Shown: positions 49,434 to 58,687 of the stretch, one piece after another
Position numbering within the stretch: position 1 is the first letter of the stretch
Layout of the letters: each line of letters begins with the position of its first letter
Origin: Alteromonas halophila
Lineage (GTDB): Bacteria; Pseudomonadota; Gammaproteobacteria; Enterobacterales; Alteromonadaceae
Assembly (NCBI RefSeq): GCF_014651815.1
Contig: NZ_BMXP01000002.1
Coordinates: 310,001 to 374,000 of the forward strand
DNA length: 64,000 nucleotides
Direction of reading: 5' to 3'
Program-made: the position numbers and the translations under genes
The notes under the pieces: model-generated
Databases searched by the model: none
Told to the model about the DNA's origin: nothing
What the model saw: only the letters and a program-made list of their open reading frames with translations

Positions 49434-52258
49434 CAGGGGTTGTTCACCACAATCCGCAGCGCATCCAGGTGTACGTCGGCACGCTGGATGGCTTTATCCA
49501 GCGCTGACAGCTGATGCTCAACAAAATCGATCTCACTGTCGCGAATCGCCGGATTGCGCTGTTGCAAATCACGTAAACGCTGAGCTTCTGCTCCCAGCAC
49601 CTGATGCGCTTCTTCCAGCGCATCATGCTGAAGCTGGTTGGCTTTCTGATGCGCCAGCTTACGTGCCTTTTCAAGGTGCGTACTGACCGGCTGCTGCAAT
49701 GCACCGAGTAGTTGTTTGGCTATTTTTCTGCCTGCCGGACGGCGTACATCGAAGTTAAGATCTACGTTGTTGCCTTGCGCATCTATACACAGACGAATTG
49801 GCGTGGTCGGCAAAAAACGCTTCAATTGCAGTGTTTTTGGTGCGTTGGCATCAAGCACAAACAGCGCCTCCAGCCAGTAGGCGCCTTTCGGTAATGAAGG
49901 ATCAACCACAAAACCGATGCTGCTTTTACCGTGAATATCGGTCACTACCATATCAATCGCATGGTGCACCAGCGGGTGGTCCCAGCTTAAAAAGTGAACG
50001 TGTTCAAGGGCCGTGGCGACACGGCGCTTGTAGGTTACCGTCATCCCTTCTGCGGGCAGTCCGGGTAACTGATTGACCATGGATTCACCGGGCTTAAGAA
50101 TGAAACAGTCGTGGCCTTTTTCCTCCTGGACAACACCTATGGCATCCAGCAAACGGCCCATAAACCGGGACAGACCAAGGTCTGAGTCTAGCTCGATTAT
50201 TGACTCCAGCAGCCCTCCCACTTTACCGTCACCAGATGCATTAAGTTCCAGCAGACGATCGCGTCCGGCTTCAAGCTGCGCAGTGAGTTCGCGATTCACA
50301 TGCTCGCTGCGATCGACAAGCTCTGCCCGGGTCACCGGATCGTCCGGTTGCAGACAGGCCGATAACAGCAGGGTTTTGACATCGTCAAACACGCCCTGAC
50401 CGGTAGGGCAGGTATGACAGAACGCATCAAGCCCTTCGTCGTACCATTCTTTCAGAACATCCTGAGCACTGTCTTCAAGATAAGGCACGTGAATCTGTAC
50501 CTCGTTCGTCTGGCCAATACGATCCAGGCGCCCAATACGTTGCTCAAGCAAATCCGGTGTCAGTGGTAAATCGAATAACACCAGATGATGAGCAAACTGA
50601 AAATTTCGTCCTTCACTGCCAATTTCGCTGCACAACAGTATTTGTGCGCCCTCTTCCTGTTGTGAGAAATAGTGGGCGGCTTTATCACGTTCAACAATTG
50701 TCATGCCTTCATGAAAGACACTGTGGCGAATGCCGGTCTGCTGCCGGATCACTTCCCCTAACTGTTGCGCTGTGGTTGCACTGGCGCAGATAAGCAAAAC
50801 TTTTTCAGGCTTGATGGAGCCTAAGAACGACAATAACCAGTCAACCCGCGGATCAATGCTGGTCCAGTCTGAAACAAGCTTCGGCTGACGCTCCGGGTAC
50901 AATGCCAGAGTTAAATCATCGCCAGCCACAGCATGTTCGTATTCATCAGGAAGTGGCAGCGGATACTCATGCATTACACGGCCCGGAAAGCCTTCAATGC
51001 CGGCCCGACGATTACGGAACAGCAGTCGGCCGGTGCCATGGCAATCAATCAGTTGATGTAACAGCGCATCCCGTGCGTTGGCATCATCCAGATCGCCGGT
51101 ATGCGCCATCACCTCCGGTGCCAGCTGACGGAGCTGCTCGCGCTGACTGTTATCGGGCACCGTATCGGATAACAGCGGTGCGACGGCATCGGCCAGATCA
51201 CTGTAGCGGGATTCTTCCTGCAAAAATGCCTGATAGTCGTGAAAACGCGCTGGATCCAGCAATCGCAACCGCGCAAAGTGACTTTCATGGCCAAGCTGAT
51301 CCGGTGTGGCAGTGAGCAACAGCACACTGTCGATAGCATTGGCCAGTGCTTCCACACACTGATACTGAGACGACGGGGCATCGGCAGACCAGGCCAGATG
51401 ATGGGCTTCATCCACAACCAGCATGTCCCAGCCAGCGTCTAATGCCTGTTGGTGGCGCATCGGATTATTGTTCAGAAAGTCGAGACTGCACAATACCAGC
51501 TGGTCGTTTTCAAACGGGTTGCCGTCGGTGTCTTCCAGCGCTTCGCAGCGGCTTTCATCGTAAATAGAAAAGGCCAGGTTCACGCGCCGGAGCATTTCAA
51601 CCAGCCACTGATGAACCAGCGAATCGGGAACCAGAATGAGTACCCGGCTGGCACGCCCGGTTTGAATCTGGCGGTGAATTATCAGTGCCGCTTCAATGGT
51701 TTTACCCAGCCCTACTTCATCGGCCAGCAGTACCCGGGGGGCATGGCGGTCGCCGACTTCTGAGGCGATATGCAACTGGTGCGGAACCAGCGCGATACGC
51801 GCGCCACCCAGGCCGATAGTCTCAGAGCGGTAGTAATTGTACTGATGCTCGACGGACGACAGACGTAAGTCGAACCATTTAGGGTGATCAAGCTGATTGG
51901 CAAACAGCCGCTTTTCGGGTTGATTAAGACGAATATGGTGATCGATTAGCGGCTCAGGGAGTCGCACCTGCGCTTTGGTATCTTCACGCAGGCCGTGATA
52001 GATGAGTGTACCGCTGCTTTCTTCTACACGGTCAATGTTGCATTCCCAGCCGTCTTCGCTTTTCACGGTCTCGCCGGTTTCAAAGGTCAGCCTGGTCAGA
52101 GGCGCTTCCTGTTTGGTATATATCCGGCTTTCACCCACTGCCGGGAACATGACCTCGACTGAGCGAAAGTCTACATTTACCACGGCCCCAAGGCCCAGTT
52201 CAGATTCAGTGTTACTTAACCAACGTTGCCCGACAGCAAACGGCGTATCTGCACTCAT
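49433..52258 (-). CDS. rapA: RNA polymerase-associated ATPase RapA
   Basis: Swi2/Snf2-type ATPase that binds RNA polymerase and helps recycle it after transcription. A 941-residue protein with N-terminal Tudor-like RNAP-binding domains, Walker A in LADEVGLGKTIEAALIIH, a DEAH box in LVVDEAHHLAW, and the second helicase lobe with SEIGSEGRNFQFAHHLVLFD and QRIGRLDRIGQ. The long C-terminal RapA-specific region follows. First gene of the rapA-rluA pair; the upstream gap is long. Confidence 0.96.
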   Translation of the reverse strand: MSADTPFAVGQRWLSNTESELGLGAVVNVDFRSVEVMFPAVGESRIYTKQEAPLTRLTFETGETVKSEDGWECNIDRVEESSGTLIYHGLREDTKAQVRLPEPLIDHHIRLNQPEKRLFANQLDHPKWFDLRLSSVEHQYNYYRSETIGLGGARIALVPHQLHIASEVGDRHAPRVLLADEVGLGKTIEAALIIHRQIQTGRASRVLILVPDSLVHQWLVEMLRRVNLAFSIYDESRCEALEDTDGNPFENDQLVLCSLDFLNNNPMRHQQALDAGWDMLVVDEAHHLAWSADAPSSQYQCVEALANAIDSVLLLTATPDQLGHESHFARLRLLDPARFHDYQAFLQEESRYSDLADAVAPLLSDTVPDNSQREQLRQLAPEVMAHTGDLDDANARDALLHQLIDCHGTGRLLFRNRRAGIEGFPGRVMHEYPLPLPDEYEHAVAGDDLTLALYPERQPKLVSDWTSIDPRVDWLLSFLGSIKPEKVLLICASATTAQQLGEVIRQQTGIRHSVFHEGMTIVERDKAAHYFSQQEEGAQILLCSEIGSEGRNFQFAHHLVLFDLPLTPDLLEQRIGRLDRIGQTNEVQIHVPYLEDSAQDVLKEWYDEGLDAFCHTCPTGQGVFDDVKTLLLSACLQPDDPVTRAELVDRSEHVNRELTAQLEAGRDRLLELNASGDGKVGGLLESIIELDSDLGLSRFMGRLLDAIGVVQEEKGHDCFILKPGESMVNQLPGLPAEGMTVTYKRRVATALEHVHFLSWDHPLVHHAIDMVVTDIHGKSSIGFVVDPSLPKGAYWLEALFVLDANAPKTLQLKRFLPTTPIRLCIDAQGNNVDLNFDVRRPAGRKIAKQLLGALQQPVSTHLEKARKLAHQKANQLQHDALEEAHQVLGAEAQRLRDLQQRNPAIRDSEIDFVEHQLSALDKAIQRADVHLDALRIVVNNP

Positions 52259-52676
52259 AATTTACCCATCATTAAATCAGGAGGGTATTGTACGCACAGG
52301 CTTAGGGTGAGGAAAGTCTGGCTGCTCAAATTCCCTGATGATCGTATTAACTGGTATTCGGTTGTTGCTGCCTGAGGCACCGTGCTTAATACCAGGCACA
52401 ACGTCTCCGGCAGCGCCTTGTTGAGTGTAGCACAGCAGAGAACCCTGGGGTCTGCGCATCTGACTCAGCCTGGCGATACGAAAAATTTTTAACAGAAAAA
52501 CAGTGCTAAACCTCATAAACTGAATTAAGGTGAAGTTACGAGCTGCAAAAAACAGTTCGTCATGTCGATGCGATACCGTGTAGTGGTCGGTTCGGCTGAT
52601 TCCTACACCTTCGCGAGACGCCTGACTGCGCGTCAGCTGAACTGACGGGCCCTGGTTTTGTTTACTGGAGCGAAGG
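52259..52676. other. Divergent intergenic region between rapA and the PhoH-family gene
   Basis: About 420 bases with no gene. On the minus strand an extended -10 (TGC-TACACT at 52424-52429) may drive rapA with a leader of about 160 bases. On the plus side a small dyad GTCAG-CTGAA-CTGAC (52632-52646) lies 30 bases before the PhoH-family ATG. Nothing else is supported. Confidence 0.4.
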
Positions 52677-54074
52677 ATGCCACGAAAAAAATCCACCGAA
52701 ACCAAGATCTACGTCCTGGACACCAACATCCTGCTACACGAACCCCACGCTTTCCTTTCATTCAAAGAACACGACGTTGTTATTCCTATGACGGTGTTAG
52801 AAGAGCTGGATTACATCAAAGACAGTAAGAAAGATGTGGCGCGTGATGCACGGGTATCGATTCGGGCGATGGAAGACCTGCTGCACAATGCCACACCGGA
52901 AGATATGCTTGCGGGCGTGTCACTTTCCGGAATTGGCGCCGGAGACACAGCGCCCACCGGCTCCCTGTCAATTTTTTCTGATCTGACCATGATGGACGCG
53001 CAGCAGGTGTTTACCAGTGACGAAAATGATAATCGCATTATCAATGTGGCACTGCATCTGCAAAAAACCTATATGCCACAGCAGGTCGTACTGGTCACCA
53101 AAGACCTGAATATGCGCCTCAAAGCGAAGGGAGCGGGTCTGGCGCATGTCGAGGATTACCGCACCGACCAGCTCATCAGTGATATTAAATATCTGTCAAA
53201 AGGCTATCACCGCTTTGAAGGCAATTTCTGGGAGCAGGTTAAGGATGTCGACAGTCGTACCGAAGGGCGCGACACAGTGCACACAATTCCCCGCAGTATG
53301 CTGTCAGAAGCTTACATAAATGAGTTTTTGCTGGACGAGACCAATCATTTTGCCGGGCTGGTGGAGTCGATGACGGACGATTCCATGGAGGTACTCGACT
53401 TAGGATACGAACGGCTAATGGGCCGGCATGCCTGGGGGATCACACCGAAAAATATCGGACAGGCGATGGCACTGCACGCGTTGCTCGACCCGCATATCGA
53501 TCTGGTGATACTGACCGGTCCGGCGGGCAGCGGTAAAACCCTGCTGGCGCTGGCCGCCGCTCTTGAGATGGTGGTAGAGCGCAATATGTATGACAAGATC
53601 CTGGTCACCCGCTCTACGCCGGAAATCGCTGAGTCGATTGGCTTTTTGCCTGGCACCGAAGAAGAAAAAATGTTGCCCTGGCTGGCGGCGATTACCGACT
53701 CTCTGGAAGTGCTGCATAAGCATGACGAGAATGTGAAAGGTTCAATGAGTTACATCATGGAAAAAGCCAACATTCAGTATAAGTCAGTGAATTTTATGCG
53801 CGGTCGCAGTATACAGAACTCCATTGTCATTCTGGATGAGTCGCAAAACCTTACCGCGTCACAGCTAAAAACCATTATCACCCGCTGCGGTGAAGGCACC
53901 AAGCTGATTGTGGGCGGAAACCTGGCGCAGATAGACAGCAACTACCTGAGCGCAGTCACCTCCGGCCTGACGTACCTGGTTGAGAAGTTTAAAGACTTTT
54001 CAGGCAGCGCAACGATTAACCTTGATGGGGTAGTGCGTTCGCGTCTGGCTGATTTCGCAGAGCGTCACCTGTAA
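52677..54074 (+). CDS. PIN-PhoH family ATPase (PhoH2-like)
   Basis: A 465-residue fusion of an N-terminal PIN-type ribonuclease domain (about 10-150) and a C-terminal PhoH helicase-like ATPase domain. The PIN acidic residues show in VLDTNILLHEP, MTVLEELDYIK and LVTKDLNMR. The ATPase has Walker A GPAGSGKT at 281-288 and Walker B IVILDESQN. PhoH2 proteins unwind and cut RNA in mycobacteria, where some have a toxin-antitoxin-like upstream ORF; none is visible here. GGAG and GAAGG lie just before the ATG. Housekeeping RNA turnover is the best guess. Confidence 0.9.
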   Translation: MPRKKSTETKIYVLDTNILLHEPHAFLSFKEHDVVIPMTVLEELDYIKDSKKDVARDARVSIRAMEDLLHNATPEDMLAGVSLSGIGAGDTAPTGSLSIFSDLTMMDAQQVFTSDENDNRIINVALHLQKTYMPQQVVLVTKDLNMRLKAKGAGLAHVEDYRTDQLISDIKYLSKGYHRFEGNFWEQVKDVDSRTEGRDTVHTIPRSMLSEAYINEFLLDETNHFAGLVESMTDDSMEVLDLGYERLMGRHAWGITPKNIGQAMALHALLDPHIDLVILTGPAGSGKTLLALAAALEMVVERNMYDKILVTRSTPEIAESIGFLPGTEEEKMLPWLAAITDSLEVLHKHDENVKGSMSYIMEKANIQYKSVNFMRGRSIQNSIVILDESQNLTASQLKTIITRCGEGTKLIVGGNLAQIDSNYLSAVTSGLTYLVEKFKDFSGSATINLDGVVRSRLADFAERHL

Positions 54075-54080
54075 GCATTG

Positions 54081-54102
54081 CTGCCGGCCCGCGGGCCGGC
54101 AG
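54081..54102. terminator. Perfect GC-rich palindrome after the PhoH-family gene
   Basis: A 22-base perfect palindrome (half-site CTGCCGGCCCG) seven bases after the stop codon, between convergent genes. Its position suggests a transcription-stop or RNA-protecting hairpin, but there is no T-run, so it is not a classical intrinsic terminator. Confidence 0.4.
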
Positions 54103-54170
54103 GTATCAAAGTAGGAGAGCCATTTTCGGCGCCCTGCCTGGAATTTCTTCATTAACTTTGGGGCCCGCAA

Positions 54171-55118
54171 CTAGTTAATCACTTCGGTGGTATATAACCC
54201 CGACGCCAGCTCCCGTTTGGTGGCTGAGGAAACCTGGCCAAACGGCATCAATGCCGGGCCGGTGGGGTCGAACACCACATAGCGGGTATTGCCCTGTGTG
54301 ATGAGGGTTTCACCACTTAGTGGGGTCAGCGCAATGCCGAGCACGGCATGCTCGCGCAGCAGCACCAGCAGCATTGGCGTATCGGGCAGAAAGGCACGCG
54401 TAGCGGCCGCGGTCAGTACGGCTTTACTGTCACAGTCGCCTTTATTTTGGGTCAGCAGCGTCAGCGGCGGAGAAAAACCGGCACCGTTGCTTTGTGCCCG
54501 GTTTTCCAGTTCATCATAAGGTATAGACTGTACCCAGCTTAGCAACAGATTCAGGTACTGGCGCGCATCTGACTGCGCATCGACTTTTTCGTAAAAGGCC
54601 TGTGCCAGGGGGATGAGTGGCTCAATACTTTCCTGTATATAACGCAGGTGGTCGGGTTTTACAGCCTGTTGCCGGTATGGCGTGGTGAATCGGGCAAAGT
54701 AGTGTTCATGCAGGTAGGCAGTGAAGGCGTCTTCCTGTGCCTGTCGCAACTGTGTTTGTACGTCCTGTTGCAGCGACGCGTTGCGGGCCCGGATATTGAG
54801 CAGGATATCCTCACCGCGCGGTGTGATTTTAATGCGAGCCGTACGCGGGTCAATACGCTGAGCTGCCTCCATCATTTTCACCCATACGTAGCGCTGCGCG
54901 ATGGCTTTACGGTAATTGGGCTGAATGGTAGGTAACTGTTGCAGACGCTCAACAGGCAGGGCAAAACGCACGTTCTCCGCATTATTACTGAAATCATGCC
55001 ACTGGTAGCGAAACAGGTGGCTGTTCCCGTCACGGCTGTAAGAGAACTGCTGTTGCTGCGACCAGGCCGGTGCACTCAGCAATATGGCAGTGAATAAACA
55101 ACAAAAGAATTGGCGCAT
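54171..55118 (-). CDS. Secreted transglutaminase-like protein
   Basis: A 315-residue exported protein: signal peptide (MRQFFCCLFTAILLSAPAWS), a helical middle part, and a C-terminal papain-like fold of the transglutaminase/protease type. The catalytic triad can be read as Cys229 in NKGDCDSKA, His257 in LREHAVLGI and Asp284 in YVVFDPTGP. Bacterial members act as peptidases or crosslinkers in the envelope; substrate unknown. Start at 55118 chosen because it begins at the signal peptide; the longer frame to 55172 would bury it. The ribosome-binding site is weak. Confidence 0.72.
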   Translation of the reverse strand: MRQFFCCLFTAILLSAPAWSQQQQFSYSRDGNSHLFRYQWHDFSNNAENVRFALPVERLQQLPTIQPNYRKAIAQRYVWVKMMEAAQRIDPRTARIKITPRGEDILLNIRARNASLQQDVQTQLRQAQEDAFTAYLHEHYFARFTTPYRQQAVKPDHLRYIQESIEPLIPLAQAFYEKVDAQSDARQYLNLLLSWVQSIPYDELENRAQSNGAGFSPPLTLLTQNKGDCDSKAVLTAAATRAFLPDTPMLLVLLREHAVLGIALTPLSGETLITQGNTRYVVFDPTGPALMPFGQVSSATKRELASGLYTTEVIN

Positions 55119-55229
55119 TACATATCCATAGATTCCCTCTCTACAGTATGTGCCAATGCGGCAAAAAGGCAACAGCGATTGGCGCAGGGCGGATTATCCG
55201 TTCAGCGCCACGTTCTGGGAAGCGGCGAA

Positions 55230-55248
55230 GCGTGTGCTGCGCACACGC
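55230..55248. terminator. Hairpin downstream of cysG
   Basis: Perfect eight-base stem GCGTGTGC / GCACACGC with a TGC loop, six bases after the cysG stop on the minus strand. No T-run follows, so its role as a terminator is uncertain. Confidence 0.35.
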
Positions 55249-55254
55249 ATTGTG

Positions 55255-56652
55255 TTATGAGCCGTTAAACCAGTTTAGCTGGCGGTGCAGTGAAACCACG
55301 GAGCCGACAATAATAAGGGCTGGCGGTGTCACCGTGGGCAGGTCCGGATGCGTCGGCATAGTCGACAGCGTGGCGGTCAGCACCTGCTGTTGCTCAGTGG
55401 TGGCTGACTGCACCAGCGCAATCGGGGTCGTTGCGTCCAGACCATGGGTAATCAGTTGCTCGCAGATCTGAGCCAGCCCAGTAAGCCCCATATAAATGAC
55501 CAGCGTCTGATTACGCTGAGCAAGTGCGGGCCAGTCAAGATCGACCGTATCATCTTTAAGATGACCGGTAGCGAAAATCACTGACTGAGCATGATCGCGA
55601 TGGGTAAGCGGGATCCCCGCATAACTGGAGGCACCGCTGGCGGCCGTAATACCAGGCACTACCTGAAAGTCGATACCTTCGCCAAGCAGTGTCTGAATTT
55701 CCTCACCGCCGCGGCCGAATATAAATGGGTCTCCTCCTTTGAGGCGGACCACACGCTGACCATTTTTAGCGTGCTCTACCAGCAATGAATTAATATCCTG
55801 CTGCGGTAAGGTGTGATTACTGCGCGCTTTGCCGACATAAATTTTTTCTGCATCGCGGCGCACCAGCTCAAGAATTTGCGGCGACACCAGACGGTCGTAA
55901 ATGACTACATCGGCTTTTTGCATCAGACGCAGCGCCCGAAACGTTAACAGGTCAGGATCGCCAGGCCCGGCGCCGACCAGATAAACCTGGCCGGGGCTGC
56001 GTGTTTTGTCCTGGTCAGCAGCCTGTGCAAGGGCGGCATCGAAGGCGCTGACAGCTTTATCATCCTGGCCTTTCTCCACCATTTCAGCGATATCGCCGTC
56101 AAGCACATCTTCCCAGAAGTTTCGCCGTGCCGTTACGCCAGACAATGTCGCTTTTACCCGCTCCCGAAAACGTTCGGAAAATGCCCCCAGGCGGCTTAAA
56201 TTAGCAGGCAGCAGGGATTCCAGTTTTTGTCGCATATAACGCAACAGAACAGGCGCAACCCCGCCGCTGCTCATAGCAATTACCAGCGGGGAGCGGTCAA
56301 CAATAGACGGCGTAATAAACTGGCACAATGGCGTATTGTCGACCACGTTAACCAGTACTTTGTGCTGCCGGGCAAGATCGTGCACATGCTGATTAACCGC
56401 CGGCTTATCGGTAGCTACAAATACCAGCGTGTGACCGGTCAGATCCTCATCTTCAAATTCACGTTCGAGCAAGGTGATGTTGGGACTTGCCGCCAGGCGT
56501 TTAATGGTGTCACACACCCAGGGCGCGACGACGGTGATATGCGCCTGCGTTTTAAGCAAAAGTTCCAGCTTGCGTGCGGCAACTTCTCCGGCCCCAACCA
56601 CCAGACAATGCATGTCCTGACTGTCGATAAAAAGCGGAAAGTATTTCACCAT
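55255..56652 (-). CDS. cysG: Siroheme synthase CysG
   Basis: Trifunctional enzyme that converts uroporphyrinogen III to siroheme, the cofactor of sulfite and nitrite reductases. The 465-residue chain has an N-terminal NAD-dependent dehydrogenase/ferrochelatase part (MHCLVVGAGEVAARKLELLL) and a C-terminal SAM methyltransferase part (YLVGAGPGDPDLLTFRALRL, VVPGITAASGASSYAGIPLT). The TSUP exporter elsewhere in the window may relate to the same sulfur metabolism, but no sulfite reductase gene is near. Monocistronic. Confidence 0.95.
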   Translation of the reverse strand: MVKYFPLFIDSQDMHCLVVGAGEVAARKLELLLKTQAHITVVAPWVCDTIKRLAASPNITLLEREFEDEDLTGHTLVFVATDKPAVNQHVHDLARQHKVLVNVVDNTPLCQFITPSIVDRSPLVIAMSSGGVAPVLLRYMRQKLESLLPANLSRLGAFSERFRERVKATLSGVTARRNFWEDVLDGDIAEMVEKGQDDKAVSAFDAALAQAADQDKTRSPGQVYLVGAGPGDPDLLTFRALRLMQKADVVIYDRLVSPQILELVRRDAEKIYVGKARSNHTLPQQDINSLLVEHAKNGQRVVRLKGGDPFIFGRGGEEIQTLLGEGIDFQVVPGITAASGASSYAGIPLTHRDHAQSVIFATGHLKDDTVDLDWPALAQRNQTLVIYMGLTGLAQICEQLITHGLDATTPIALVQSATTEQQQVLTATLSTMPTHPDLPTVTPPALIIVGSVVSLHRQLNWFNGS

Positions 56653-56761
56653 TCACTCCGGGCGCAGATAAAAAGAATGGCGCCATTGTGCGCCATTTCT
56701 TATGAATTAGAAAAAACAATTTTAGAATTGTTATTCCTATTTGTTATTTAAAGCCGTGGCA

Positions 56762-58474
56762 TTAATTTGGCTTGCGCTTTTTCGAATCGCGACGCTTCGG
56801 CGGTGTGTCTGACCACTCGCGGATCCCCAGACGCTGACCGGCAACCCGGGCTTTAGTCAGCACATCACGGGTTTCCGGTGGCATACCTTCAGGCAAATCC
56901 ACGGTGCTGAAATTATCATAAATTTCAATGGCCCCGATGTGTTTGGAGCTGATATTTGCTTCATTGGCGATAGCGCCAACAATATTACCGGGTTTGGCAC
57001 CATGGGCATGACCAACATCGATGCGGTAACGCTGCATACCGGCCTCAGGTTTACTTTTGCCTTTAGCAGCTTTCGGGCGACGTTCCTTACCATCGCGGCG
57101 CGGCTTATCGCGGCTGTCCCGTGGCGGTTTGCTGTGCAAATCAGGCCGGTCGCTCTCTTTAAGCAGTAGGGGCTCATCACCCTGTGCCAGTTTAAGCAGC
57201 GCTGCCATCAGTGTTTCCGGTGCGACCTCGTTTTCTTCTTTGAGCTGCTCAACGACCGGCATCAGCGACTCCAGTGACGCATCACTGACAGCCTCAGAGA
57301 CGGCCTGTTTAAAGCGGTTCAGACGGGTTTCGTTGAGCTGCGTGATCGACGGGATCGGCATAGCTTCGATCGGTTGCTTAGTGGTTTTCTCAATTGAGAA
57401 CAGCAGCCGTTTTTCACGGTGTGAAATCAGCAGAATAGCTTCACCACTGCGCCCGGCACGCCCGGTACGACCAATCCGGTGCACGTACGATTCACTGTCA
57501 TACGGAATATCAAAGTTGATCACGTGACTGACGCGCTCAACATCAAGACCACGGGCAACCACATCTGTCGCTACCAGAATGTCGATCTTACCCTGCTTGA
57601 GTTTATCAACCGTGCGCTCTCGGCCCTGTTGCGGAATGTCACCGTTCAACGGCTCAACATCAAAGCCCCGCGCGGCGAGTTTATCCGACAGCTCTACGGT
57701 GGCCGTCTTAGTACGCACGAAGATGATCATGCCATCAAAGGCTTCAACTTCCATTATGCGAGTCAGTGCCTCAAGCTTGTGATGCGGCGCAACCTGGCAG
57801 TAGCGCTGACGGATAGTACTGGCGGTGCTGACTTTTGACGCAATTTTCACCTGCTTGGGTGACTTCAGGTAGCGCTCAGTAATTTTCTTGATCGGGCCTG
57901 GCATGGTCGCCGAGAAAAGTGCAGTCTGACGCTCTGTCGGAGCATGACTTAAAATGGTTTCGACATCGTCAATAAACCCCATACGCAGCATTTCGTCAGC
58001 TTCATCTAACACCAGAAACTTCAGTGCGCTTAAATCCAGCGTTTTGCGTTTAATATGGTCAATTACCCGTCCCGGGGTACCTACCACAACCTGAACGCCC
58101 CGTTTGAGCTGCCGTATCTGATTGTCATAAGCCTGCCCGCCATAAATTGGCAGTACTTTGATTTTCTTGCTAAAACTTGCATATACCTGAAAGGCTTCTG
58201 CAACCTGAATGGCCAGCTCACGGGTTGGTGCGAGGACCAGCAGCTGGGGCAGCTTTGCCTCAGCATCGATGTTGGCCAGCATAGGCAGTGCGAAAGCTGC
58301 TGTTTTACCGGTCCCGGTTTGTGCGGTGCCCAGCAGGTCGTGCCCGGCCAATAGCAGTGGGATACTTTCAGCCTGAATTGGCGAAGGTTTCTCGTAGCCA
58401 ACCTTTTCCAACGCCTGTAGTATAGGTTGTGGAAGGTTGAGATCGTTAAATGTCAAATCGACAGTGGTGGTCAT
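56762..58474 (-). CDS. deaD: DEAD-box RNA helicase DeaD/CsdA
   Basis: ATP-dependent RNA helicase for cold-stage ribosome assembly and RNA decay. A 570-residue protein with the Q-motif (KPSPIQAESIPLLL), Walker A AQTGTGKTAAF, the DEAD box LVLDEADEMLRMGF, SAT in ALFSATMPG, and HRIGRTGRAGRSG. A basic linker (PPRDSRDKPRRDGKERRPKA) is followed by a DbpA-type RNA-binding domain (about 480-555) with HAHGAKPGNIVGAIANEANI. The family's usual length is somewhat larger (about 600). Divergent from the PrsT-like gene. Confidence 0.92.
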   Translation of the reverse strand: MTTTVDLTFNDLNLPQPILQALEKVGYEKPSPIQAESIPLLLAGHDLLGTAQTGTGKTAAFALPMLANIDAEAKLPQLLVLAPTRELAIQVAEAFQVYASFSKKIKVLPIYGGQAYDNQIRQLKRGVQVVVGTPGRVIDHIKRKTLDLSALKFLVLDEADEMLRMGFIDDVETILSHAPTERQTALFSATMPGPIKKITERYLKSPKQVKIASKVSTASTIRQRYCQVAPHHKLEALTRIMEVEAFDGMIIFVRTKTATVELSDKLAARGFDVEPLNGDIPQQGRERTVDKLKQGKIDILVATDVVARGLDVERVSHVINFDIPYDSESYVHRIGRTGRAGRSGEAILLISHREKRLLFSIEKTTKQPIEAMPIPSITQLNETRLNRFKQAVSEAVSDASLESLMPVVEQLKEENEVAPETLMAALLKLAQGDEPLLLKESDRPDLHSKPPRDSRDKPRRDGKERRPKAAKGKSKPEAGMQRYRIDVGHAHGAKPGNIVGAIANEANISSKHIGAIEIYDNFSTVDLPEGMPPETRDVLTKARVAGQRLGIREWSDTPPKRRDSKKRKPN

Positions 58475-58581
58475 TCAGGGTCCTGATGCGTGGGCGGGCG
58501 CGGCATACTTAGTGCAACCATGCTTAGTACTACATAGTCACGGGTTGTGAGCACTTACATTGTGCCGGCTGAATTGCAAAA

Positions 58582-58596
58582 CCCGTATTATACGGG
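58582..58596. promoter_or_regulatory. Perfect inverted repeat between deaD and the PrsT-like gene
   Basis: CCCGTAT-T-ATACGGG is a perfect 15-base dyad, 91 bases upstream of the PrsT-like start and 108 bases from the deaD start. TATTAT and TATACG in its centre could be -10 elements, so a bound protein would affect transcription. The binding factor is unknown. Confidence 0.35.
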
Positions 58597-58687
58597 ATTT
58601 CATCGCTGGTTGCCATGATAATTATGGGCCTGCGTTAACGATCCTGCGTTCAACGACAACAACAAGAAACCGGGAGATTATACGGAC

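Noticed and set aside
52277-52705. 142-codon frame in the rapA-PhoH gap
   Set aside because: No ribosome-binding site, no recognisable domain, and it runs over the PhoH-family start codon.
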